This document shows positions 28,435-37,134 of a DNA stretch of 64,000 nt, piece after piece. Position 1 is the stretch's first letter, and the number at the start of each line of letters is the position of its first letter. Below the pieces are notes generated by a model. It was not told the DNA's origin. It did not search any database and saw only the letters and a list, made by a program, of their open reading frames with translations. The stretch comes from Candidatus Thiodiazotropha sp. (ex Codakia rugifera) (GTDB taxonomy: Bacteria > Pseudomonadota > Gammaproteobacteria > Chromatiales > Chromatiaceae): contig JAHXHN010000006.1 in NCBI GenBank assembly GCA_025656675.1, positions 191,005-255,004 on the forward strand, in the 5' to 3' direction. A program made the translations under genes and the position numbers.

Positions 28435-30450
28435 ATGAGCAACCTGGCAACCCTATTCATGGAAAGACAGCACATGCGCCTACGACATTTTTCGCGCCTG
28501 GCCCTCATGCTGTGCGCCGCCACTCTGTTAAACCTGACATGGACACTACAGAGTCATGCGGAACAGATTACCCTTAATTTGAACAATGCCGATATCGAGG
28601 CCTTGATCAAGACGGTGTCGGAACACACGGGAAAGAATTTTGTGATCGATCCTCGGGTGAAAGGCAAAGTAACTGTCATTTCCGCCCACCCGATGGAGAG
28701 CGACGAGTTCTACCAAGTGTTCCTCTCCATACTGGAGGTGCACGGCTTTTCAACCATTCCCAGCGGGGATGTCATCAAGGTGGTACCGGACGTCAAAGCC
28801 AAACAGGGTGGCATTCCTACCATTGATGCCATCGGTCAACTGCCAGGGGATCAAATCGTCACTCGCATCATTCAGGTCAAGAACGTCACCTCTGCACAGC
28901 TAGTGCCAATACTGCGACCCTTGATTCCACAGGAGGGTCACCTCGCCGCTTACCCGGACACCAATGTACTGATCATCTCTGATCGCCGCCAGAATGTGGA
29001 TCGACTGATGAAGATCATTAAACAGATCGATCAGGTCAGTAACAGTTCCATAGAGGTGATCACCCTACAACACGCCTCAGCTGCAGAGGTGGTGCGAATT
29101 CTTAACGGCTTACAGACGCCCACAGCGAAGGGTGGGAAAAAAGCAACGAAACTGGTTGCTGATGAACGCACGAATAGCATTCTGATCAGTGGCGATCCCA
29201 CCGCACGGTTGCGCTCACGGGTGGTGATCCGACACCTGGATACCCCCTTTGATAATGAAGGGAATGCACAAGTCATCTACCTGAAATACGCCAATGCTGC
29301 GGACTTGGTAACGGTACTGACAGGCGTCAGTGAAAATTTGGACAATACCAAACAAGCTCCAGGCACCGCGGCTAAGGGGAAACCCAAATTACCGATTAAT
29401 ATCCAGGCAGATGAGGCCTCCAATGCACTGATCATCACCGCCCCACCTGATATTTTCCGCTCTCTGCAGGCGATTATCCGCAAACTCGACATACGCCGGG
29501 CACAAGTCCTGGTCGAGGCGATCATTGCCGAGGTCTCCTATGACAAAGTGAAAAAGCTGGGTGTTCAATGGATCATCGATGGAACACCGGATGGCAGAGG
29601 CCCGGTAGGTGTGATCAACCTGGGATCCCCTGCTATCAGTGAAGTAGCCACAGCCGCAGCAAACGCTGCAAGTGGTCAAGGAGGCATTCCCCTTGGACCT
29701 GGCACATCTATTGGGTTTGGACAATTCAATAGTAATCGGATCAATTTCGCCGCACTCATACAGGCCCTGGAAAGCGATACCACAACCAATATTCTCTCCA
29801 CACCCAGCATCACCACACTCGACAACCAGGAAGCCGAGATTGTCATCGGTCAGAATGTACCCTTTATCACCGGTTCTTACAGCTCGACGGGGGGTACCAG
29901 CAATTCAGTAAATCCCTTCCAGACGGTACAACGGGAAGATGTTGGCCTGACCCTCAAGGTGAAGCCTCAAATCAACGAGGGCAACTCCATTCAGCTGGAG
30001 ATTGAGCAGGAGATCTCCAGTATCAACCAGTCCGCCAGTACAGGCACCAGTGACATTGTCACCAATAAGCGTACGATCAAGACCGTTGTCATGGTGGATG
30101 ATGGCAATACCATCGTCCTTGGCGGTCTGATACAGGAAGACCTCCAGCAGTCCGAGGAAAAAGTGCCCTTATTGGGTGATATCCCTCTCCTGGGTGCCCT
30201 ATTTCGGTCCAATAACACAAACAAAGTGAAACGCACGCTGATGGTCTTCCTGCGTCCGGTTGTGATCAGGGATGCCGCTGTCAATACACAGATTGCTGGC
30301 GACAAGTACAACTATTTCCGTGCTCAGCAACTCAAAATGAAACAGGAAGGGGTCAACTTGATGTCTGACGAGGAGACACCGGTACTCCCGCCTCGCTTTG
30401 GCACTCTCGCCCCACCCTTTGACGATATTGAGCTGGAACCGGGACAGTAA
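28435..30450 (+). CDS. gspD: Type II secretion secretin GspD
   Basis: A secretin of up to 671 residues. The signal peptide ends LQSHA^EQITLNL. Then come the N0 domain (NADIEALIKTVSEHTGKNFVIDPRV), N1-N3 repeats (TNVLIISDRRQNVDRL, DERTNSILISGD, DEASNALIITA) and the secretin domain (VLVEAIIAEVSY, PQINEGNSIQLEIEQEISS, VPLLGDIPLLGALFRS). It forms the outer-membrane exit channel. ATG codons at 28435, 28459 and 28474 are in frame; the last has GGAAAG upstream and gives the cleanest signal peptide, so it may be the true start. No pilotin is seen nearby except possibly the Sel1 lipoprotein downstream. Confidence 0.96.
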   Translation: MSNLATLFMERQHMRLRHFSRLALMLCAATLLNLTWTLQSHAEQITLNLNNADIEALIKTVSEHTGKNFVIDPRVKGKVTVISAHPMESDEFYQVFLSILEVHGFSTIPSGDVIKVVPDVKAKQGGIPTIDAIGQLPGDQIVTRIIQVKNVTSAQLVPILRPLIPQEGHLAAYPDTNVLIISDRRQNVDRLMKIIKQIDQVSNSSIEVITLQHASAAEVVRILNGLQTPTAKGGKKATKLVADERTNSILISGDPTARLRSRVVIRHLDTPFDNEGNAQVIYLKYANAADLVTVLTGVSENLDNTKQAPGTAAKGKPKLPINIQADEASNALIITAPPDIFRSLQAIIRKLDIRRAQVLVEAIIAEVSYDKVKKLGVQWIIDGTPDGRGPVGVINLGSPAISEVATAAANAASGQGGIPLGPGTSIGFGQFNSNRINFAALIQALESDTTTNILSTPSITTLDNQEAEIVIGQNVPFITGSYSSTGGTSNSVNPFQTVQREDVGLTLKVKPQINEGNSIQLEIEQEISSINQSASTGTSDIVTNKRTIKTVVMVDDGNTIVLGGLIQEDLQQSEEKVPLLGDIPLLGALFRSNNTNKVKRTLMVFLRPVVIRDAAVNTQIAGDKYNYFRAQQLKMKQEGVNLMSDEETPVLPPRFGTLAPPFDDIELEPGQ

Positions 30451-30464
30451 TCGGAAGCGGGTAC

Positions 30465-32021
30465 ATGACTGAGCACTCCACTCACTCTTCACTGGCCACT
30501 GATGAGACCTCATCGGATCACTCCATGATGACCGAAATGGGCGAGCTTCCTGACCAGCTGCCCTATGCCTATGCCCGTCGACACGGGGTTGCCATCATCA
30601 GGGATGAAGCCGAACAGGTTTTCCGGTTATTGCACAAGCCCGGCGTCTCTCTCACTGTATTGAGCGAAGTACGCCGCCTGTTTGCTCAACCCCTGATCTA
30701 CACCCAGGTCGATCAGGAAACCCTGGAAAAACAGCTCACATTGATCTATGAAACAGGCTCAAAACAGTCCAGTCAGATCATGGAGACCATGGGTGACGAT
30801 ATCGATCTCGATCACGCTGCGCGCGCTTTGAATCAACCTGAGGATCTGCTTGAAAGTGATGATGACGCTCCCATCATTCGGCTGATCAATGCACTGTTCA
30901 CCGAAGCTATCAAGGAGGAGGCATCTGACATCCACATCGAGCCTTACGAAAACCGGCTGGTGGTACGTTTTCGTGTTGATGGCCTGTTGCGTGAGGTCCT
31001 CTCCCCCCCACGTACCGTTGCGCCCTTTCTGGTCTCGCGTATCAAGGTCATGGCCCATCTGGATATCGCTGAGAAACGCATTCCCCAGGATGGTCGTATC
31101 TCACTGAAAGTAGGTAACCGTCCAGTGGATGTGCGGGTCTCAACCCTACCCTCGAGTTACGGTGAAAGAGTCGTATTGCGGTTGCTCGACAAGCAGGCGG
31201 GCCGACTGGATCTGGAACAGTTGGGTATGTCCAAGGAGCTGCTTATACAGGTCGATCCGGGTGTCATCAAACGTCCTCACGGCATTTTTCTGGTCACCGG
31301 TCCAACCGGTTCCGGTAAAACGACTACCTTATATGCAGCACTAAGCCGACTGAACACCCAGAGCCGGAATATCGTTACAGTCGAGGACCCTATTGAGTAC
31401 TACCTTGACGGTATCGGCCAGACCCAGGTCAACAATAAGGTTGATCTGACATTTGCCCGCGGCTTACGCGCTATTCTTCGTCAAGACCCGGATGTGGTGA
31501 TGGTGGGTGAGATCCGTGACCTTGAAACAGCACAGATTGCGGTACAAGCCAGCTTGACCGGCCATCTGGTTATGTCGAGCCTGCATACCAATACCGCCAT
31601 CGGCAGCATTACCCGTCTACGTGATATGGGTGTAGAACCGTTCCTGCTTTCGTCGAGTCTGATCGGTGTACTTGCGCAACGCCTGGTACGTACACTTTGT
31701 CCCCATTGTAAGGCCCCCTATACGGCCAGTGAGGAGGAGAAAGCACTGCTGGAGCTCCCTTCTGTGGGTGAGGTTACACTCTATTCATCCGTCGGCTGTG
31801 AAAAATGCCACACTCACGGCTACCAAGGTAGGACAGGTATCTATGAGTTAATCACCATCGATGAGACCTTGCGCAATCTTATTCACAAGGGTAGCGGTGA
31901 GATCGAAATGCTGGAACATGCCAGACATTCCAGTGACAGTATTCGCCAGGACGGTATGCGGCGGGTTCTCAAGGGTGATACAACCATCGACGAAATCATT
32001 CGCGTGACCCAAGAGGATTAA
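30465..32021 (+). CDS. gspE: Type II secretion ATPase GspE
   Basis: A 518-residue secretion ATPase. The N-terminal MshEN-like domain is followed by the core: Walker A GPTGSGKTTTL (about 279-289), Asp box VTVEDPIEYYLDG, Walker B PDVVMVGEIRDLETA and His box SLHTNTA. The tetracysteine zinc motif CPHC...CEKC near residues 411-448 is typical of GspE. It acts in the cytoplasm, bound to GspL, and powers pseudopilus assembly. Confidence 0.97.
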   Translation: MTEHSTHSSLATDETSSDHSMMTEMGELPDQLPYAYARRHGVAIIRDEAEQVFRLLHKPGVSLTVLSEVRRLFAQPLIYTQVDQETLEKQLTLIYETGSKQSSQIMETMGDDIDLDHAARALNQPEDLLESDDDAPIIRLINALFTEAIKEEASDIHIEPYENRLVVRFRVDGLLREVLSPPRTVAPFLVSRIKVMAHLDIAEKRIPQDGRISLKVGNRPVDVRVSTLPSSYGERVVLRLLDKQAGRLDLEQLGMSKELLIQVDPGVIKRPHGIFLVTGPTGSGKTTTLYAALSRLNTQSRNIVTVEDPIEYYLDGIGQTQVNNKVDLTFARGLRAILRQDPDVVMVGEIRDLETAQIAVQASLTGHLVMSSLHTNTAIGSITRLRDMGVEPFLLSSSLIGVLAQRLVRTLCPHCKAPYTASEEEKALLELPSVGEVTLYSSVGCEKCHTHGYQGRTGIYELITIDETLRNLIHKGSGEIEMLEHARHSSDSIRQDGMRRVLKGDTTIDEIIRVTQED

Positions 32022-32027
32022 CAGGTC

Positions 32028-33239
32028 TTGGACGCCTTTGAATACGTAGCACTCGATCCAACGGGCAAAGAGCGACGTGGTGTGCTTGAGGGTGACAGTC
32101 CCCGGCAGGTCCGCCAACAACTGAGAGATTCGGGACTCACTCCGCTGACGATAGACGCTGCCAGTGGCGCGTCAATAGAGAGAAAAAGCACCCTGTTTCA
32201 ACGTCGCATCAATGCCATGGAGTTGGCATTGATTACCCGTCAGATGGCAACCCTGTTACGTGCCGGCCTACCTTTGGAACATGTTCTCAAGACAACTGCA
32301 CAACAATCTGACAAGCGCCATGTAGAGCGTACCCTGCTGGCTGTCCGGGCAAAGGTCCTGGAGGGTCGCACGCTGGCAGACGGACTGAGTGAATTTCCAA
32401 AGACTTTTCCGGAACTCTATATACAGACGGTCTCCTCAGGAGAGGAATCAGGTCACCTGGAGATTGTACTCGAGCGTCTGGCAGACTATACGGAACAGCG
32501 TCAACAGATGCGCCAGAAGACCATCTTTGCCCTCTTCTACCCGGCATTGCTGACGATTGTCTCCCTGCTCATCGTCGGAGGATTGTTGACCTACATCGTG
32601 CCTCAGGTCACCCGGGTGTTTGAGAACATGTCGGCAGAATTGCCCTGGATCACACGAGCGCTGATGGCGACCAGTGACACCTTCCGTGCCTACGGCATTC
32701 CCATCTTTTTTGTCATCCTGATTGGCGGACTGTCGTTTAGCTACCTGTTGCGAAAACCCGGACCGAAACGCTGGTGGCATCGGACCCTGTTGCGTATCCC
32801 TCTGGTCGGCCGCCTGGTGCGAACATCCAATGCAGCCCGCTTTTCCAGGACGCTTAGCATCATGGCCGCCAGCAGCGTACCTATTCTTGACTCGATGCGC
32901 ATTGCCTCTCAAGTGTTGACCAACCTGCCCATGCGCAGTGCCGTGGAAGAGGCTGCTTCACGGGTTCGTGAAGGCACCAGCCTCTATCGGGCCCTGGAAA
33001 AGACCGGTTATTTCCCTCCCATGACCCTCAGCCTGCTTGCCAGTGGTGAAGCGAGTGGTAATCTGGAAGGTATGCTGGAGCGTTCTGCAGATATCCAGGA
33101 ACGGGAGATAGAAACCCTGGTCTCTACCATCCAAGGACTGTTTGAACCGATCCTGATTCTAATTATGGGCGGCATCGTGCTAGTGATCGTGCTAGCCATA
33201 CTGCTGCCTATCTTCGATCTCAATCAACTGGTAGGCTGA
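32028..33239 (+). CDS. gspF: Type II secretion inner-membrane platform protein GspF
   Basis: A 403-residue protein with two T2SSF domains. The N-terminus DAFEYVALDPTGKERRGV is diagnostic; LITRQMATLLRAGLPLE and FSRTLSIMAASSVPILDSM mark the repeats, and SGEASGNLEGMLER precedes the final helix pair. The start is a TTG at 32028: no ATG gives the conserved N-terminus, and AAGAGGA at 32010-32017 or ACAGG closer by can serve as ribosome site. It starts 6 nt after gspE. Confidence 0.95.
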   Translation: MDAFEYVALDPTGKERRGVLEGDSPRQVRQQLRDSGLTPLTIDAASGASIERKSTLFQRRINAMELALITRQMATLLRAGLPLEHVLKTTAQQSDKRHVERTLLAVRAKVLEGRTLADGLSEFPKTFPELYIQTVSSGEESGHLEIVLERLADYTEQRQQMRQKTIFALFYPALLTIVSLLIVGGLLTYIVPQVTRVFENMSAELPWITRALMATSDTFRAYGIPIFFVILIGGLSFSYLLRKPGPKRWWHRTLLRIPLVGRLVRTSNAARFSRTLSIMAASSVPILDSMRIASQVLTNLPMRSAVEEAASRVREGTSLYRALEKTGYFPPMTLSLLASGEASGNLEGMLERSADIQEREIETLVSTIQGLFEPILILIMGGIVLVIVLAILLPIFDLNQLVG

Positions 33240-33243
33240 GCTT

Positions 33244-33594
33244 ATGCAAACCTTCTCCCACCTGAAACCGCTCTTTTTACTACTCAGCCTGTTATCGGGT
33301 CTTGTTGTACTGAGCGGCTGCTCGACGACTCCTGACGATAAGGGAGAGAAAGATTCAGCCGCCATACTCCAGGAGGCGCACAGGGCTTACAATATCAAGG
33401 CCTATAAAAAAGTCTTTGAGCTGATCTTTCCGCTCGCCGCCGCCGGCAATGACAGAGCGGAATATGCCTTGGGTTACCTTTACTACTACGGCCTGGGCAT
33501 AGAGAAAAATGATCGCCAGGCCATGCATTGGATACAGCGTGCCGCCGCGCAGGGAAACAGAAAAGCACAAAAGGCATTGATCCCTAACAACTAA
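33244..33594 (+). CDS. Sel1-repeat lipoprotein at end of gsp operon
   Basis: A 116-residue protein with a signal peptide and lipobox VLSGCS, followed by one and a half to two Sel1-like repeats (AEYALGYLYYYGLGIEKNDRQA and AMHWIQRAAAQGNRKAQKAL). Sel1 repeats are protein-protein scaffolds. It starts 4 nt after gspF, so it is part of the operon. By position it could be an accessory factor for the secretin or platform, such as a pilotin analogue. This is inference only. Confidence 0.75.
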   Translation: MQTFSHLKPLFLLLSLLSGLVVLSGCSTTPDDKGEKDSAAILQEAHRAYNIKAYKKVFELIFPLAAAGNDRAEYALGYLYYYGLGIEKNDRQAMHWIQRAAAQGNRKAQKALIPNN

Positions 33595-33696
33595 CTGTTT
33601 CACACTCACGCTGAAGCGTTGAGAGAGGTGCCGTGATCGCCAGCCTAGGCTGATGCCATCCTCGCTCAATCAACTGCTTGATCAGAGAAGCATCCA

Positions 33697-35082
33697 CTAA
33701 ATCACCTTTGAAAAACTACCTTGTGAGGCCTTGCTGTTCAGATAGGCATCAAATTGCATACAGATATTCCTGATCAACAGACGTCCTCGTGGCAATACCT
33801 TAATCTCACTATCGTTTATTGAAATCAGTCCATCTGACGCCATCTCATGCAGGCGTTGAAGTTCGACCGAAAAGTAATCCTTAAACACCAGTCCCCAGCT
33901 TTTTTCCACATCGTGGATGGAGAGAGAGAAATTGCAAATCAGCCGGGTGATTACATCACGACGTATCAAATCATCTCGGGTAAGTTCAACACCTCTGAAA
34001 ACGGCCAATCTGCCGCTGTCAATGCGTTGGTAATATTCATCAAGACTACGCATATTTTGCGCATAGCTTGGTCCGACCATGCCGATCGAAGTCGCGCCGA
34101 GACCGATCAAATCACAATCAGCATGTGTTGAATACCCCTGAAAGTTGCGATAGAGCGTGCCATTTTCCTGAGCCAGCACCAGCTCATCATTCGGCTTGGC
34201 AAAATGATCCATACCGACATAGACATAACCCGCGGCCGATAGCTTCTCAATGGTCATCTGCAGGATATCCAGTTTTTCCTGAGGTGGAGGCAACTCTTCA
34301 TCGTTGATACGCCGCTGTGGCTTGAATCGCTCCGGCAGATGCGCATAGTTGAAGACCGAGAGTCGATCCGGATCGACTTCCAGGATCTGATCCAAGGTAC
34401 TTGAGAAGCTTTCCATGCTCTGGAAGGGCAGCCCGTAGATGAGATCGATGCTGATTGAGCGAAAACCTTCATCTCTGGCGGACTGCAACACAGTCAGGGT
34501 TTCATCCTTACTTTGGATACGGTTGACCGCTTTCTGAACCTTCGCTTCAAAATCCTGTACGCCCAGGCTCATGCGATTGAAACCCAGTTCCCTGAGCAGC
34601 TTGATGGTATCGCCTTTCGCTTCTCTAGGATCAATCTCTATAGAGTACTCACCGCTATCATCGTCCAGCAGGGTGAACATTTTACGTGTCTGGGCAACCA
34701 ATTCACGCATTTCGTCATGACTGATAAAGGTCGGTGTACCGCCTCCCCAATGGAGCTGGGTAACAACTCTTGAAGCATCAAATAGTTCAGACTGCATCCG
34801 TAGCTCTTCATAAACACGGGAGAGATAACCTGCCGCCATACTGCGGTCTTTGGTCGCCACTTTATTGCACGCACAGTAGAAACAAACCGTGTCGCAAAAC
34901 GGGATATGGAAATAGAGGGAGAGTGGCTGGCCGGTTTCGTTACTCTGGGTAGCGACTCGCCGGTATTCAGCCTCGTCAAAACCGTCATGAAACTGAACAG
35001 CTGTAGGATAGGATGTATAACGCGGGCCACTCTGATCATATTTGGCTATCAGTGCGAGGTCGAATTGTGTCGAATGGTCCAT
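33697..35082 (-). CDS. hemN: Oxygen-independent coproporphyrinogen III oxidase HemN
   Basis: A 461-residue radical SAM enzyme. The cluster motif is CDTVCFYCAC (CxxxCxxC plus an extra Cys), preceded by LYFHIPF and followed by WGGGTPTF. DLIYGLPFQ, FNYAHLPERF and GLGATSIGM are typical HemN. It converts coproporphyrinogen III to protoporphyrinogen IX without oxygen, in the cytoplasm, and length agrees with E. coli HemN (457). It suggests growth at low oxygen. A palindrome or FNR site upstream was not identified. Confidence 0.96.
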   Translation of the reverse strand: MDHSTQFDLALIAKYDQSGPRYTSYPTAVQFHDGFDEAEYRRVATQSNETGQPLSLYFHIPFCDTVCFYCACNKVATKDRSMAAGYLSRVYEELRMQSELFDASRVVTQLHWGGGTPTFISHDEMRELVAQTRKMFTLLDDDSGEYSIEIDPREAKGDTIKLLRELGFNRMSLGVQDFEAKVQKAVNRIQSKDETLTVLQSARDEGFRSISIDLIYGLPFQSMESFSSTLDQILEVDPDRLSVFNYAHLPERFKPQRRINDEELPPPQEKLDILQMTIEKLSAAGYVYVGMDHFAKPNDELVLAQENGTLYRNFQGYSTHADCDLIGLGATSIGMVGPSYAQNMRSLDEYYQRIDSGRLAVFRGVELTRDDLIRRDVITRLICNFSLSIHDVEKSWGLVFKDYFSVELQRLHEMASDGLISINDSEIKVLPRGRLLIRNICMQFDAYLNSKASQGSFSKVI

Positions 35083-35115
35083 TTGTCAGTCTCTCTTAAA
35101 TGCTTTCATTTACGG

Positions 35116-35433
35116 TTAGTCCACGTCCACATCAATACCTTTACGATGTGTCTCGTTGATCTGACGAAGCAGGATAGCGAAAGGTATCTCATCATCGTGG
35201 CGATTCACCAGCCCCATAAATGAAAGGTCTTCACGATCAAAATGGTACTCACCATCCACCATCGATTGATAGAGTGATTTTATGCCCTGCTCTAACGGTT
35301 GAAGAAACCCGGGGTAACGCCCCAGCTCATCCATCTGGAAATCGTAGCAGTCTCTTAGATCATCTACCTCAAAGGCGGCCTGTTTGACCCACTCCACATA
35401 CTCTTCTGCGCTACGTGCACGTTGTAAACTCAT
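35116..35433 (-). CDS. Conserved hypothetical acidic protein between hemN and prmB
   Basis: A 105-residue soluble, acidic protein with no signal peptide or membrane segment. It has recurring aromatic/acidic patches (AEEYVEWVKQAAFEVDDL, SMVDGEYHFDREDLSFMGLV). The family is not recognised. It lies 33 nt upstream of hemN on the same strand and 57 nt from the prmB stop, so prmB, this gene and hemN are probably one unit. A role with heme synthesis is possible but unsupported by any motif. Confidence 0.6.
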   Translation of the reverse strand: MSLQRARSAEEYVEWVKQAAFEVDDLRDCYDFQMDELGRYPGFLQPLEQGIKSLYQSMVDGEYHFDREDLSFMGLVNRHDDEIPFAILLRQINETHRKGIDVDVD

Positions 35434-35490
35434 CGGATCTCTCTAGTCTCTCTCGAACTGTTATCTGAATGCGTGGGTTCAGATAACAGG

Positions 35491-36387
35491 TCAGTGTATG
35501 TTATTTGCGTATTTTGCCAGATCCTTGGCAGTGAGCAGAAATACACCCTCCCCCCCGTGTTCAAAGTCGAGCCAGACGAAGGGTATTTCGGGATAGCGCT
35601 CTGCCAATATCTCTGCACTATTTCCTACTTCGACAATCAATACGCCCTGGGGAGTAAGATAATCTTTAGCCTGCTTCAATATGCTTTGGACAATTTCCAG
35701 CCCATTATCATTCGCTTTCAGCGCTAATACCGGCTCATGTTGGTACTCTTCAGGCAATCCAGCCATCTCGGCACTACCGACATAGGGGGGATTGGATAGA
35801 ATCAACTCATATTTTTTTCTTGGCAGGGCATCAAACAGGTCCGATTGGCGAACTGTCACCCTCGCCTCCAAACCATATTCAGACACATTTTTCTGGGCAA
35901 CTTCCAATGCATCAGTAGAAATATCAACTAAATCGACCTGGCTCTCCGGAAGAAAAGCTGCCGCTGCGATGCCAATACAACCACTCCCGCAACAGAGATC
36001 GAGAATATGAGTGGCTCCCAGCGGATCTATCCATGGCGAAAACTCCTGTTCTATCAATTCCGCAATGGGTGAGCGAGGAATCAACACGTGCTCATTAACA
36101 TGAAAGCGCATACCCGCAAACCAGGCTTCACCCATGAGGTATGCTAGCGGTATTCGTTTCTCAATACGGCGCTGAACCAGATCAAAGACCCGGTTTCGCT
36201 CTTCAGTAGTGAGTCGCGCGCTAAACCAGCTTGCCGGTAAATCGGGTGGAAGATAGAGTGCTTGCAGCACCAATGCTGCCGCCTCATCCAGCGCATTATC
36301 TGTACCGTGGCCAAAAAACAACTTAGCCTCGGTGAATCGACTGGCGCCCCAACGGATAAAATCTTGAATGGAATTTAGTGACTGCAC
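35491..36387 (-). CDS. prmB: Ribosomal protein L3 glutamine methyltransferase PrmB
   Basis: A 298-residue SAM-dependent methyltransferase. The N-terminal helical domain starts SIQDFIRWGASRF, followed by the Rossmann domain with ILDLCCGSGCIGIAAAAFLP (SAM loop) and the catalytic NPPY in LILSNPPYVGSAEM. PrmB methylates Gln150 of ribosomal protein L3; PrmC, its paralogue, acts on release factors. The N-terminal wording and length favour PrmB. The start is apparently GTG at 36387, with a weak ribosome site. Confidence 0.92.
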   Translation of the reverse strand: MQSLNSIQDFIRWGASRFTEAKLFFGHGTDNALDEAAALVLQALYLPPDLPASWFSARLTTEERNRVFDLVQRRIEKRIPLAYLMGEAWFAGMRFHVNEHVLIPRSPIAELIEQEFSPWIDPLGATHILDLCCGSGCIGIAAAAFLPESQVDLVDISTDALEVAQKNVSEYGLEARVTVRQSDLFDALPRKKYELILSNPPYVGSAEMAGLPEEYQHEPVLALKANDNGLEIVQSILKQAKDYLTPQGVLIVEVGNSAEILAERYPEIPFVWLDFEHGGEGVFLLTAKDLAKYANNIH

Positions 36388-36516
36388 AAGAATGACTGGC
36401 TGATCAAACGGCTAATGATAGCCGATTTACCAATCCAGTCATAATTTGAGCGAGAACAGGCCGGGATGGAAGCGCATGGACCTCCACCCCGTCATTGAAA
36501 ATAACGTTGGTAACAA

Positions 36517-36984
36517 TCAAGCAGCTTGCGAATCGGCATTAGCGACAACGCTCAGTGAACTCTCCTCGTCCTCTGTTTTATTCAGATTTCTTCTCACCAA
36601 ATCACCTAATGAGATATTGGCAAGAAAGTTGAAAATTTCACTGCTTAAGTCGTCCCACAGGGTATGGGTCAGGCAACGAGCACCTCCGCTGCAGTTTTGT
36701 CTACCGCCACAACGGGTGAATTCCACCCATTCGTCCACGGCACAAATGATGTTAGCAATGGAGATCTCGTCAGCGCTTTTTCCAAGATAGTAGCCGCCAC
36801 CTGGACCCCTGACGCCACGTACCAACTCCTTGTTTCTCAAGGCGGCAAACAGTTGTTCGAGGTATGAGAGGGAGATACCTTGATTTTCCGATATCTCCGC
36901 CAGTGTAACCGGACCATTCTTACCATTCAGTGCAAGATCCAACATTGCCGTAACAGCATAGCGACCTTTCGTTGACAATCTCAT
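36517..36984 (-). CDS. iscR: Fe-S cluster assembly regulator IscR
   Basis: A 155-residue Rrf2-family regulator. The N-terminus [18 protein letters not shown] and winged helix [14 protein letters not shown] are followed by the cluster ligands C-x5-C-x5-C-x2-H in [16 protein letters not shown], exactly the E. coli IscR spacing (92, 98, 104, 107). It senses [2Fe-2S] status and represses its own promoter. GGAGAA lies before the ATG. Unusually, no iscS, iscU or iscA gene lies downstream: the next minus-strand gene is prmB. A C-terminal Ser/Ala-rich tail extends past the E. coli end region. Confidence 0.93.
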   Translation of the reverse strand: MRLSTKGRYAVTAMLDLALNGKNGPVTLAEISENQGISLSYLEQLFAALRNKELVRGVRGPGGGYYLGKSADEISIANIICAVDEWVEFTRCGGRQNCSGGARCLTHTLWDDLSSEIFNFLANISLGDLVRRNLNKTEDEESSLSVVANADSQAA

Positions 36985-37036
36985 TTTATTTCTCCAGGGG
37001 TATGGAATCCATTTCCTAGTAAATCACTTGGTAATT

Positions 37037-37065
37037 AGACTAGAGTAACTAAGTAATTTAGTCAA
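37037..37065 (-). promoter_or_regulatory. iscR promoter with overlapping IscR-like operator
   Basis: On the minus strand TTGACT (37065-37060) and TAGTCT (37042-37037) are separated by 17 nt. The spacer holds ACTAAATTACTTAGT, an imperfect palindrome with 5-bp arms. A second AT-rich stretch with ACTTGGTAATTAGAC-like bases lies next to it. Such sites overlapping the promoter suit autoregulation by an Rrf2/IscR protein. Confidence 0.6.
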
Positions 37066-37134
37066 CTTTTAAGATGAAAAAATTTCAATTTTATTACAAA
37101 TAATTTTTATTATTATTTTTCAAGGTATTACAAG

